This document shows positions 28,401 to 40,400 of a stretch of DNA of 64,000 bases, piece by piece (the first letter of the stretch is position 1; each line of letters starts with the position of its first letter). The position numbers were made by a program, and so were the translations under genes. The notes below the pieces were generated by a model that was given only the letters and a program-made list of their open reading frames with translations, was not told the DNA's origin and made no database searches. Source of the DNA: Holophagae bacterium (GTDB taxonomy: Bacteria > Acidobacteriota > Holophagae > Acanthopleuribacterales > Acanthopleuribacteraceae); contig JAUIFE010000004.1 of NCBI GenBank assembly GCA_030429565.1, forward strand, positions 1 through 64,000, given 5' to 3'.

Positions 28401-31400
28401 ACCAGAAACGCGGCGATGCGCGCACTGAGCCGGTCGATGTCGGTGTAGGTCAAGCGCCGTGCGCCGTCGATCAGCGCGGTGCGCATGCCGAAACGGGACG
28501 CCACCGCGTCGAAACGCGCGGTCAAGGCCTCGTCTGGTCGTTTGAGTTGGGCGACGTGGGCGCGACAGGCGGCTTCGCGCTCGGCCCGTTGCGGCGACAG
28601 CATGCGATAGGCGTGGAGCGGTTGCGTTGGGTCGGCGACAATTTGCGCCAACAGGTCCACGAAGCGCTGCAATCGCTGCTCAATCGTGGTTGCATCGAAC
28701 AGGGCAAGGCCAAATCCTGCGCTCAGCCGCAAACCCGCGCCCTCGGGCGAAAAGGTCAGCGTCAAGGGGTACTTGGCCCAGCCGGTTTCCAATTCTTCGG
28801 CGTCCAGGCGCAAGCCGTCGGGCAGCTCGAGACGCCCGTCACTTTCTTCCTGCAACACGAGCATCACCTTGGGTGCGGGTCCGCGGTCGGGCGTGAAGCC
28901 GTCCAAATGTGCCACCGCCGACACCAGGTGATCGCGCACATGGTCGAGGTAGGCCGTAAAGGAAGCGTCGCCCCGTGGCTGGAACCGCAGTGTTGCCGAT
29001 TGGACAAACAAACCGATGACGTCCTCCCAGGCCGAATGGTTGCGGCCCGCGAACACAGTGCCGATGCACAGGTCCTCGCTGCCGCTGTAACGGTGCAGGA
29101 AGGTGGTGGTGACGGCGGCTAGCAGGTGGAACAACGTGGCGTCTTGGCGGGTGGCCAAGTCGCGGCAGGCGGCGACCAGCGCGGGCGCGAGGCTGATGTG
29201 ACGGCTCGCCCCCCGTGGATCGCGGGCAAAGTCGCTATCGCGGTCGGGTGCCAAATCGAGTGGTGCCGGTGGGTTGGCATAAACGTCTTGCCACCAGGAG
29301 GATGCGTTCAGGGCGCGCTGCTGCGCCTGGGCGGCGAAATCGCGATAACGCCATCGCGGTGCTGTCGGTTTAACCTCAGGATCGCGATAGTGCGTCAGCC
29401 AGGCTTTGAACAACAGAACGAGCGACCAGGCGTCGGCGATTAGGTGATGCAGGGTCACCAATAACCGCCAATCCTCATCGCCGAGGCGCAGCAGCACGAC
29501 CCGCATCAGCGGTGCTTGATTCGGCAACGGCGTGCTTGCCTCGTCAGCCGCAACCTCGGCGATGGCTTTGGTTTGGGCGGCGGCATCCAGCGCGCGCAGG
29601 TCACGGCTGTGCCACGGCACCTGCACCTGATCGGCAATGGTAAAGCGCGCCTGCTCTTCACCGTGGAAACGCATGCGTAGGCTTTCTTGAGCCGCGACCA
29701 CAGCAGCCAGGGCCTCGCGCAAACGCGGCACGTCGAGTTTGCCCGACAAACGATAAACCGCCGGCAACAAATAACTGAGTTCGTTGCCAAGCAGCCGTTG
29801 GTGCTGCCACAGGGCCGTCTGGACCGGGCTCGCCGCATAATCCTCGGCATCCGCGACCCGTTGCAGCGGGACCGCCTCGGCCGTAGTGGCTAGCCAGGTT
29901 GCTTGGGCCGCTAGGGTCGGCGCGCGAAAGACGTCGGCCAACTGCGCCGCCGTGCCCAGCTCGCGCAAGCGGTTCAGCAAACGCACGGCTTTGAGGCTGT
30001 TCCCGCCGGCGGCAAAAAAGTGACTATCGGGGCCGGTTGCTTCCACGCCGAAGGCGCGCCACAGCGCCGCGACCCGTTGTTGCGGCGCGGTTAAAGGCGC
30101 AGCCGGCGCTGGTGCGGGCGCGGTCGACTCGGCCAAAACGCGGCGGTCGATTTTGCCGTTTTGGTTGAGTGGTAAGTGATCGAGACAGGATAGCCGTTCC
30201 GGCACCAAGGCTGCCGGTAACAGCGCATGGAGGCGGTTCAGCACCGCGCTGAAATCGGCGTCGGCGTGACCAGGGACGGCGGTGATGAAGGCGCAGAGCA
30301 GCGTCTTGGGGGCTTGTCCCTGCAGCACGACGGCGGCTTGGCTGATCTCGGGTTGGGCGGTTAGCGCGCTTTCGATTTCGCCTGGCTCAATGCGGCGCCC
30401 TTTGTGTTTGATTTGAAAGTCGCGGCGGCCCAAGACGACCAAGTTGCCGTGGCGATCAACGTAACCCGTGTCGCCGGTGCGGTAGCATGCTTGCTCCGTC
30501 TGCCAATCGGGTGCGGCGGCAAAGGCGGCGGTGGTGAGATCGTCTTGACCCAGGTAACCGCGCGCCAAGCCCGCGCCGGCAATGGCGATGTGACCGCGAA
30601 TACCCGCGGGCAATGGTCGTTCCTGGTCGTCGAGCACTGCGATTTGGGTGTTGTCGATTGGTCGGCCGACGTGGACGGCGGCTTCATCGCCACCCAAACG
30701 CGCACAGCTCGACCAAATCGTGGTTTCGGTGGGACCGTACATGTTCCAGAAGGCGGCGACTTTGGGCGCCAATTGGTGGGCCAGAGCGGCCGGCAGGGCT
30801 TCGCCGCCACACAGTAAACGCAGCTTAGGCGAAGGTTGCCAACCCGCTTCCAGCAGAAGGGCCAGGTTGGCCGGCGTGGTTTGGAACAGGCTTACCTCAG
30901 CGCGGTTGATGCGACCGGGATCGGCCAAAACTTGTTCGCGGGAGAACAGCGACACGCTTGCCCCGACAAAAGGTGCCAACCAAAACTCGAGTTGGGCGAT
31001 ATCAAAGGAGATCGGCGTTACGGCGGCGACGTGATCCTCAGCCGTCAAGCCGGGTTGATCGGCCATGGCGTACAGGAAATTGGCGAGTGCGGCGTGTTCG
31101 ACCACGACACACTTAGGTCGGCCGGTTGAACCGGAGGTCGGCATCACGTAAGCCGGACCCTTGCTGGGCGTAGTTGGATGGAACGGTGCATTGCTGTGCA
31201 GGGCCGCGTCGATATCGTGGATGGGAATGTTGCAGGTTTCAGGACGGGTGTTTTCGCAGCACAGCAACAGTTCGGCCCCGCTTTGTGCCAGCAACATCTC
31301 GCGGCGCGCCTTGGGCAATTCGGGATCAAGCGGTAACCAGGCGGCGCCTGCGCGCCATACGGCGGTGAGCGCGACGGGGAGCCGCAAATCGCGCGGCAAG

Positions 31401-34400
31401 GTGACGGCGACCAGCCGAGGCCTGGTGTTGTGACAGAGGGTGGCGGCGACGCGTTCGCTTTGGTGCCACCAAGCGGCGTAAGTCAAATGAGCCGTATCGT
31501 GGCGGAAAGCAACGGCTTCGGGTTGGTCGTGGACCACCGCTTCAAACCGGGTCAGCACATGCGTGACCGTCGGCGGCACACGGCGACCGGTTAGAATCGC
31601 CGGTTGCAAACAGGCGAAAGCCCGACCCAGCGGCGCGCCGGGATCCTGTGTCCATGCGTCGAGCAGTTCCTGCCACTCGGCCGCGAAAGTCGCAGCGGTT
31701 TGCGCGTCGAAGAGGTCACTGTCGTAGTCCAAATAAAGCATGTTGCGATGACCGTCACGGGCGAATTGGAACGCGAGGTCGAACTGGCTACCGGTATAAG
31801 CGGATGGTTCGGCAGACCAGCCGTCGGGCAGTGTTTCGTCGCCGGTGAACATGGACACCCATAGATCGAAAAGCGGGGTGCGGCTGGGATCGCGCGCGGG
31901 CTTTACGGCGTCGACGATTTCGGCAAAACCCACGGCGTTGTGGTCGCGCGCACCGTTGACAGCGGCGGCGATCTGGCCGACCAAACCCGCAAAAGAGCCT
32001 TCGTCCTGTACCTTGCTGCGGACAACGGCGGTGTCGACAAACAAACCGACCACGTTTTCCCACGCCTCGTGATCGCGGCCGGAAACCGGGGTGCCGAAAC
32101 ACATGTCGTGTTGGCCGGTGCGGAAGCGCGCCCAGGCGGTGACGGCCGCCGCCAAGACGGCGAAGGGAGTGGCTGTCAGGTTGGCGGCGGTGGCAACGAC
32201 CGCGTTCCACAACGGCGCGGGAATTTCGAAGGCCGGTTGGGCGCCGCGATAGCCTTTCTCGGCGGGTCGTGGTCGGTCGCCGACCCATTCGAGCGGGGTT
32301 GGTGGCGGCGACAATTGTTCCAGCCACCAAGCGCGATCGGTCGCGCCGTTACGGGTGCGCACTGCGGTCCGCTCGGCGGCGAAATCGGCGAACTGATACG
32401 CGAGCGGGGCCGGTGCGGGCGCATGGTCAAGTGCGTGTTGGTAAAATGCCCACCAGTCGGCAACGAGCAGGTTTAGCGACCAGGCATCGGCAATTAAGTG
32501 GTGCAGATTGAGCGCCAACACCCAATCGTCAGTGTCGATGCGGATCAAGGTCGCGCGTACCAACGGGCCCTTCGCTAGGTCGAACGGCCGGGTGGCGTGC
32601 TCGTCCAGCAGCGCCGGCAAGTGGCTGGGTTGATCGTGGCGGTCGCGAATCTCAAGTGCCGGCACGGCGTGGTTGAGATCGACCCAAAGCTGTTCGTCCA
32701 CTTCTAGGAACCGGGCGCGCAACAACGGATGACGTTCGACAAGCGCGGTAAAGGCCTGCGAAAAAGCGTCGCGATCCAAGCGGCCCCGGAAGCGAAATGT
32801 GCCCGGCAAGTGGTAGGCGCGCGAGGCGTGTTCGAATTGGCACAACACCCATAGCCGTTGTTGATCGGCCGTGGCTGGGAAACGGCGCGGGTCAACCGCG
32901 CGCTGAAGCGTGGCGGCTTGAGCGCTGCCGCGCTGACGGGCAACTTGCTCGGCCAATTGTTCAATGGTGGGGTGGAGGATCAAACTGCGCATGCCGGGTT
33001 TGTAGCCGAATGCCTCTTGCATGCGCACCGCGACCTGGGTCAGTTCCAAGCTGTGGCCGCCCACTTCGGTAAAGTGTTGGTCGATGCCGACCGCGTCGCG
33101 TTTCAGCACCTCGCACCATATGGCCGCTAAACGCCGTTCGATGTCGTTGCGCGGCGCTTTGAGGTTGCCGCTGTCGCAGGGTTCGGACGGTTGCAGGGCC
33201 GCCAAAGCCTTGCGATCAATTTTGCCGTGGCTGTCGCGCGGGAGGGCGTCGAGGAAGAACCACAGCGATGGGATCATCGGTTCGGCCAGGCGGCGCGCCA
33301 GCGCTTGGCGCAGGCTGTCGCGGCTGATGGTGCCGTGGGTGACGAGGTAGGCGGCCAAGCGCGTATGGACGCCGTCGCGGCGTGGCGCGACAACCGCGGA
33401 CGTAACGCCGTCCTGGGCCAGCAAGTGGTTCTCTACCTCGGCGGGTTCGATACGGACCCCGCGTATTTTGACCTGATCGTCGCCTCGCCCGGCGAAGTGC
33501 AGCAGGCCGTCACCATCGCAGCGTGCCCAATCGCCGCTGCGGTAGACCGGCGTGTCCTCGCCGAATCGACCGGCGACAAGGCGACCACGGCGCCAATAGC
33601 CGGCGGCAACGCCGGGTCCGGCGATGTGGATTTCGCCCAAACAGCCGCGTGGTACGATCTGGCCGTTGCGGTCACGCAAACTCATGGTCACGCCTGGCAA
33701 GGGTCGGCCGATGCTGGTGTGGTCGCCGGCCGGTTTTTCCTCGGCGAACCCCAGTGCGCTGCAAATGATGGTCGCTTCGGTCGGGCCGTACAAGGCGACA
33801 ACCTGCGCTTGGGGCCAAGATGCTTCCGCGCGGCGCAATAACTCGGCCGGTACGCGGTCACCGCCGGTAAACACCCAGCGCAGGTTGGGCAGGTCGTTGG
33901 TGGTTTCGAGGATTTGCGCCAATAACGCGGGTACGGCGTGAAAGGCGCTGACCCGCTGCAACTTGGCGGCGCGGCGTTCGCTGTCGAGCACGTCGTCGCG
34001 ATTGAAAATTTCAACGCCGATTCCACGTGTAAGCGGCAGCATCAGCTCCAGCACGGCGATGTCGAAGGCTTGGCCGGCAATCAGTGCGAAACGCGCGTCG
34101 TCGTTGCCGGACGGTGCCAACCCTGCGCAGGCCTGGAGCAGCGTATGCGCCACATTGCCGTGACTGACCGCGACCCCTTTGGGGACACCGGTTGAACCGG
34201 AGGTAAACATTAAATAGGCGAGATCGTCGTCGGCCGGCAATCGCGGCGGCAAGGGTTCGGCGGTGGTCGCCGCGTCGCGCCATTCGCTTAAGGTCAAGAC
34301 TCGGCGACCAGGTGCTTGGACGCCGGCGACGTGGTTGTCGTCGGCGAGCACATGACGCACGCCGCTTTCACGCAACATGGTTTGAATGCGTTCGGCTGGG

Positions 34401-37400
34401 TATTCGGGATCGATCGGCACGTAAACGGCGCCCGCCAACCACAAGGCCAAAACAGCCGCCGGCTGATGCAGGTCGCGCGGTGCGGCGAGGGCGACCGGTT
34501 TGCCGGGCGCGAAGCGCGGCCATTCGGCGACAATGCGCGCCAAACGGGCGGCCTCATCGGTCAAAGTACTAAAATCAAGGGTTTGGGTGTCGCAGGCCAC
34601 CGCGATCCGGCTTGGCACGCGAGCGGCTGCAGCCAGGAACGCCGCCACCACGTTGGTGTGTGCCAATGGCAAAGGCTTGGGACCCTGGAGCACGGCCAAT
34701 TCGTGCTCGGCGACAAAGGTCAGGGTACGGTGATCCGGTCGTTCGGCCTGGCACAGGTGGCTGACGAACCGCAGCAGGCGTCGGCCCATTTCGGCCGCGC
34801 CGGCCGGGTCGTAAAGATCGCTGTTGTATTCCACTGAAAAGGTCCAGCCGTCGGGCGCCTGCAGGAAATCGAAGCTGAGATCCAATTTGGCGGTTTCGAA
34901 GCGGCTCTCGTGGGTGCCGATGCGCAGGTCACCGAGCTGTTCGGCCTGGCGATGGGGTTGCGCTACGTAGGAGAGCATGACGTCGTAAAGCGGGGAGCGG
35001 CTGGGATCGTGGCCGTAATCGAGTTCGGCGACAAGGCGATCAAACGGGTAAAGCGCGTGGTTTAGCCCGTCGAGTGTGCTTTGTTGCGTCAGCGCCAGCA
35101 GGCTGTCGAAATCGGTGTTGTCGTTGAAACGGGTACGCAAGGCGAGGCTGTTGATGAACAAACCGATTTGATCGTCCAGATCGGGGTGCGGTCGGCCGGC
35201 GACGGGCGTACCGACGACCAGGTCGCATTGCCCGCTGAGCCGGTAAAGCAGCGCGTTGAGCGCGCATAGCAGCGTGATAAAGGGCGTGACACCACGCTTC
35301 TGGCAAAAGGTCTCCAACGCTCGAGGTAGGTCGTGCGGCATGGGCACGACCACGCTGCCGCCACGATAACTTTTCATCGGTGGGCGCGGTCGGTCCGTCG
35401 GCAGGTTCAGCGCGGCCGGTTGTTCTGCGAAGACTTGGCGCCAATAGCGGTGCATGCGTTGGCCGTCCGCGCCTTTGAGCAGGTCTTGCGACCAAACCGC
35501 ATAATCGCGGTACTGCAAACGCGGTGCGGGTGGTGCCGGTCGATCCTCGCAAGCGGCCAAGTAGGCGCGGCCGATGTCGCGAAAGAGAAGGTCCATCGAC
35601 CAGCCGTCGGCGATGATGTGATGCAAGGTAAACAGCAGCCAATGACGCGTATCGCCCAAGCGCAGCAAGGTGGCGCGGAACAGCGGTGCCTGTTCTAAAT
35701 CGAACGGCCGATTGGCTTCGGCATGGGCGTGCGCGGCGGCGGCACGCTCGGGATCGCTCTCAGCGCTGAGGTCAACCGTGACCAGGGCGAAGGGGACCTG
35801 GTCGACCACCGCTTGGCGCGGCTCGTCGCCGACGCGCAGGAAACGGGTGCGCAGACTTTGGTGACGGGTCACCGTATGGGACACGGCTTCGTTTAGCTTG
35901 GCCACGTCGAGTGGACCTGCCAAGGTGAAGGCGCCGGGCACGTTGTAGGCCTGCGCCGCCTCCATTTGGTGCAGAATCCACAAACGCCGTTGGCTGAAGG
36001 AAAGCGGATAGTGCTCGGCGTCGGCGACGGCTTGGATCGGTGCCAAACTCGCTTGCGCCTGACGCGGCTGGAGCTGTTCCGCCAGGGCCGCGACGGTTGG
36101 GTGGCTGAAGACGTCGCGTGGGCTCAGGTCGTAACCGAGCCGGCTGTGAATGCGGCCAAGCAAGCGCAACACCAATAGCGAGTGGCCGCCGGCGGCGAAA
36201 AAGTTAAGGTCGATATCGCCTTGGTCCGGGTCGCGTTCGAGCAGTTCGGCGAAACAGGTCCACAGTGTTTCCTCGGTTGGGTTGCGCGGCGTGCGGCCTG
36301 CGCCGCCGGCCATTAGGTCGCGGCGGGCGCGTAATGCACGGCGGTCGACTTTGCCGTTTGGCGTCAGCGGCAATTGCGGCAAAGCGATAAAACGCGCGGG
36401 CACCATGTAAGCGGGCAGACATGCCTGAAGCCGAATTGGCAGATCGGCGAGGACGGCTTCCGCGCCGACGATGTAGGCGACCAGGGTCAAGGCCTGACTT
36501 TGGTCGGGGCGTGCCACCACGCAGGCGCCGGTGACGCCGTCGCAACGGCCGAGGGCTGCTTCAATTTCACCGCATTCAATGCGATAGCCGCGCACTTTCA
36601 CCTGGCTGTCAGCGCGACCGTGGAACACCAAGTCGCCGTCTTCGTTGATACGGGCCAGGTCGCCGGTGGCGTAAGCACGACCCAGGGCGGCGACCTCGCG
36701 GAAGCGGGCGGCGCTGAGATCCGGCCGTTGGTGGTAGCCGGCGGCGACAGCCGCGCCGCCGATGAAGAGTTCGCCCAACGCGCCTGGCGGCAAAGGGTTT
36801 TCATGCTGATCGAGCACGGCCAGACGGTTGCCGGCGAGGGGCCGGCCAATGGGCACTGGACCGGAATCGGGCAGATCGGCCAGGTTACTGATTTCAAAGA
36901 AACATGAATCAATCGTTGCTTCCGTGACGCCGTAGCTGTTTATCAGGCGACAGGATGCGGGCAGAGCCCGACGAGCGACGCGCGCGTCTTCAACCGACCA
37001 TGCGTCACTGCCGACAATCACCAAACGCAACGTTGGCACCGACGCCTGTTGATCGGCAAGCCGGCGCAACAGCGGCAACACCAAACCCGGCGTGCCTTCG
37101 AACAGGGTGACCTTATGCTGGGTGAGCAACTGCTGCAAACCCGTCGCGTCGAGGCGGTCCTGCTCGTTCACGACGACCAAGGTGCCGCCAACCGCCAAGG
37201 TGCGCGCCACGTCGCCGATAAACACATCGAACGCGAAGCCGGCCAGTTGCAGCGCGACAGGCCGGCTTCCGGCGAAGTCGTATGCTTGGAACCAGGCTTC
37301 CGTTTGGTGGTCGAGCGCGGCCTGACTGACGACCACGCCCTTGGGCCGCCCGGTCGAACCGGATGTGTAAACCAAGTAGGCGGGGGCCGCGCCGGCTGCG

Positions 37401-40400
37401 ACGGGTGGGCCGCATTCGCCTTGCGTCGGCATTGCCTGGTCCAGGTTCAAGGTGGCGGTTTCGGCGGGAACGGTCACCCCGTCCTCGACGATCAGAAGCC
37501 GTGCGCCGCAATCGCCCGCGATCCATTGCAACCGGTCGGCCGGTGCGCTTGGATCAAGTGGCACAAAGACGGCACCGATGTGGCTTACCGCCAGGAACGT
37601 CAACGGCATGCGATAGGTACGGCCGACACAGACTGCAACCGTATCACCGGCCTCGACACCGGCGCTGCGCAGTGCGCCTGCCAATTGCACGATTTCGTGG
37701 CTGAGCGCCGCGTACGTCCAGCCATGGTCGCCGTCGATTACGGCCGGTTGGTCTGGTTTCTGCCGGCACTGGGCGGCGAAGCGTTGTGCCGGCGTTTGCA
37801 CCGACCCGACTTGGAGTGGTGGGCCCGTCAAGATCTGCGCTTTTGCGTGAATGCGGGCGGCCTTTGGTTGCAATTTCGGTTGGGTCGTCCATTGATCGAT
37901 CAGCAGACAGAGCCCCTCGAAACAACGGGCTACTTCGACGGCTGAAAAACGGTTCTCGTCGACTTCGAACACCAAGGTCAAATCATCGCCCGGATGGAAC
38001 GAGAGGTTGAGCGGATACGGCGTTTGTTCGAAGCTGCGCCATGCGCCGCTGCGCAACCCGACCGCATCGAGCAACGCGTCGAGGCGGCGCGAGACTGGGT
38101 AATTCTCAAAAATGAGCAGGTGGTCGAACAGGTCGGCACCCAGCGGGTGTTGCGCTAGAACTTCGGGTAACGGCAAGTGGTGGTGGGCTTCGGCGGCATG
38201 CATTTGCGCTGCAACCCGGCGCGCGGTCTCGGCCAAGTCGGCGTCCGCGTCAAAGCCGACGCGCACCGGCACGGTGTTCATAAACAGCCCGACCATGTGT
38301 TCGATGTCGCGCACCTCGCTGGGCCGCCCGGAAACGACCGTGCCGAACACAACCTCGTCGCTGCCGGTGTACTTCGCCGTCCACAGCGCCCACAGCGTTT
38401 GCACGACGTTAAACAGACTGAGCTCGAGGTTGGCGGCCAACTGCTGCAAGGCCTTGGTGCGCGATGCCCCCAAGCTGCGTCCGTGGCGGTTCCATCGGTA
38501 ATCATCGTTGTGGCTTGGGCGCTGGACCGGTGAGGTCGGCGCGGCGATGCCGTCGAGCCGATCGCGCCAAAAAGCACGGGCGGCGTCCTGGTCGCGTTCG
38601 GCCAGCCAGGCAAACCAGCCCCGTGGCTGGGGCGGTGGTGTCAATTGGGCGGTTTCACCTTGGCAGGCGGCGCGGTAGGCCTCGAAGAAATCTTTGGCGA
38701 GGATGCTCAGGCACCAACCGTCCATCAGGATGTGGTGAAAACTCCAGACCAGCCAAGCTTGGTCGTCATTGAAGGTGAGCAAGGTCAGGCGCACCAAACC
38801 CGCGTCATCGAGTTGGAACCGCTCGGCGCGATCCGCCGCCAAAAATGCTTCCAGCTTGGTTGGGGCGTCATCGCCCAAGTGTTGGTGGTCAAAGGTCGGC
38901 CCGCCTTGGCGCGCGATGACGGCGGTGACGGTGTCCTCGTCGACCGCGACGAAACGCGTGCGCGTGACCGGCTGGGCTTGGCCCAGGGCCGTCACCGCCG
39001 CGCGACAGGCGGCCACGTCAACGACGCCGTGCAACTGGTAGGCGGTTTGCTCGAAGTAGGTCGCGTCGTTGGCCCATTTACTCTGGAAATAAACGGCTTG
39101 TTGCATGGGCGTGAGCGGATGCAGGTCGACGGGATCATGTTCGCGGGCCAGGCTCGCCACCTGCGTCGCCGTCAACTGGCGATGGGTAAAGTCTGAAGGG
39201 GTGGGTTGGGTTTGCCCTTGCGCCAGGCAATGCGCCTTTTGGGCCTGCAGGGCCGCGACCATCGTTGCCAGGGCCGCCTCGATTTGGTCGGCGGTAAAAT
39301 CTGCGGTGTGCCAAGTCCACTGCAGGTTCAGACGGCCCGCGCTGATCCACGCGATGAGGTCGAGCCGTTGCGGTCGGCGCGCGTCCGGGTCGGCGAGTGC
39401 GCCCAGCGGTTCGCGCACGACGCGGAACGGGCCGTCGCGATGGCTGTCGAACGAACCGAGGAAGTTAAACGAAATTTCGGCCGGGAAAGGCTCGTGCAGC
39501 GGCGCGTCGGCGTTAAAGCACAAGGCGCCAAAACCCAAGCCTTTACCTGGTACGGCGCGCAGTGTTTCCTTGACGTGAATCAAACGCGCCGCGACTGTGG
39601 CTTGCTCGCTTGCAACCACGACCGGAAACAAGCTGGTGAACCAGCCCACCGTGCGCGAGAGGTCGAAACGGCCCGATTCGTCGCGGCCGTGCCCTTCCAT
39701 GGCGATTTTGAAATGGGACCCGCCGGTGAGTTGACGCAAACCTTGGACGAACGCGGCCAGCAAGTGGTCATTGAGGTCGGTGTTGTAAGCGGCGTGAATC
39801 GGACCCTGTAAATCACGGGTTTCGTCTTCGCGACACAAGTGTTCGGCACTGCGCGCGAAGCGGTAAAGCGCTTCGCCGGCACCGGGTAGACGCGCAACCT
39901 CGGCTTCGGTTTGGGCCTGCCACCAGCGCCGTTCGCGCTCGCTCGGCAAACCTTCGTTTTCCAGCCAAGTCGACCAAGCGCCGAAGGGACTGCTTGCGGG
40001 CGGGTCGATCACCGGCCGTCCGGCTTGTACCGCGCGGTATACCGCCACCAAATCATCGAGCAAAATGCGTTGCGACACGCCATCCATCACCAAGTGGTGG
40101 GCGCTTACAAGCAGGCGTTCGCGGCGTGTGTCGCGCAACAAGACCCAGCGAATCAGCGGGCCGGCGGCCAAGTCAAAGCGGTTTTGCAGTTTAAGTGCCT
40201 CGGCTTCGGTGAGCTGGGTGACGTCGCCGACCTGGCGCACTTCCAACGCCGGCGCGGGTGCGAGCGGGCCGGCGATTTGACGCAGCGGAGCAAGCTCGAA
40301 GCGCACGCGCAACTGATCGTGGCGGCGCCATATGGCGGCGATGGCGACACGCAACGCGTTTTGGTCGAACGGTGCGTCGGCGGCCAACAGGACCGATTGG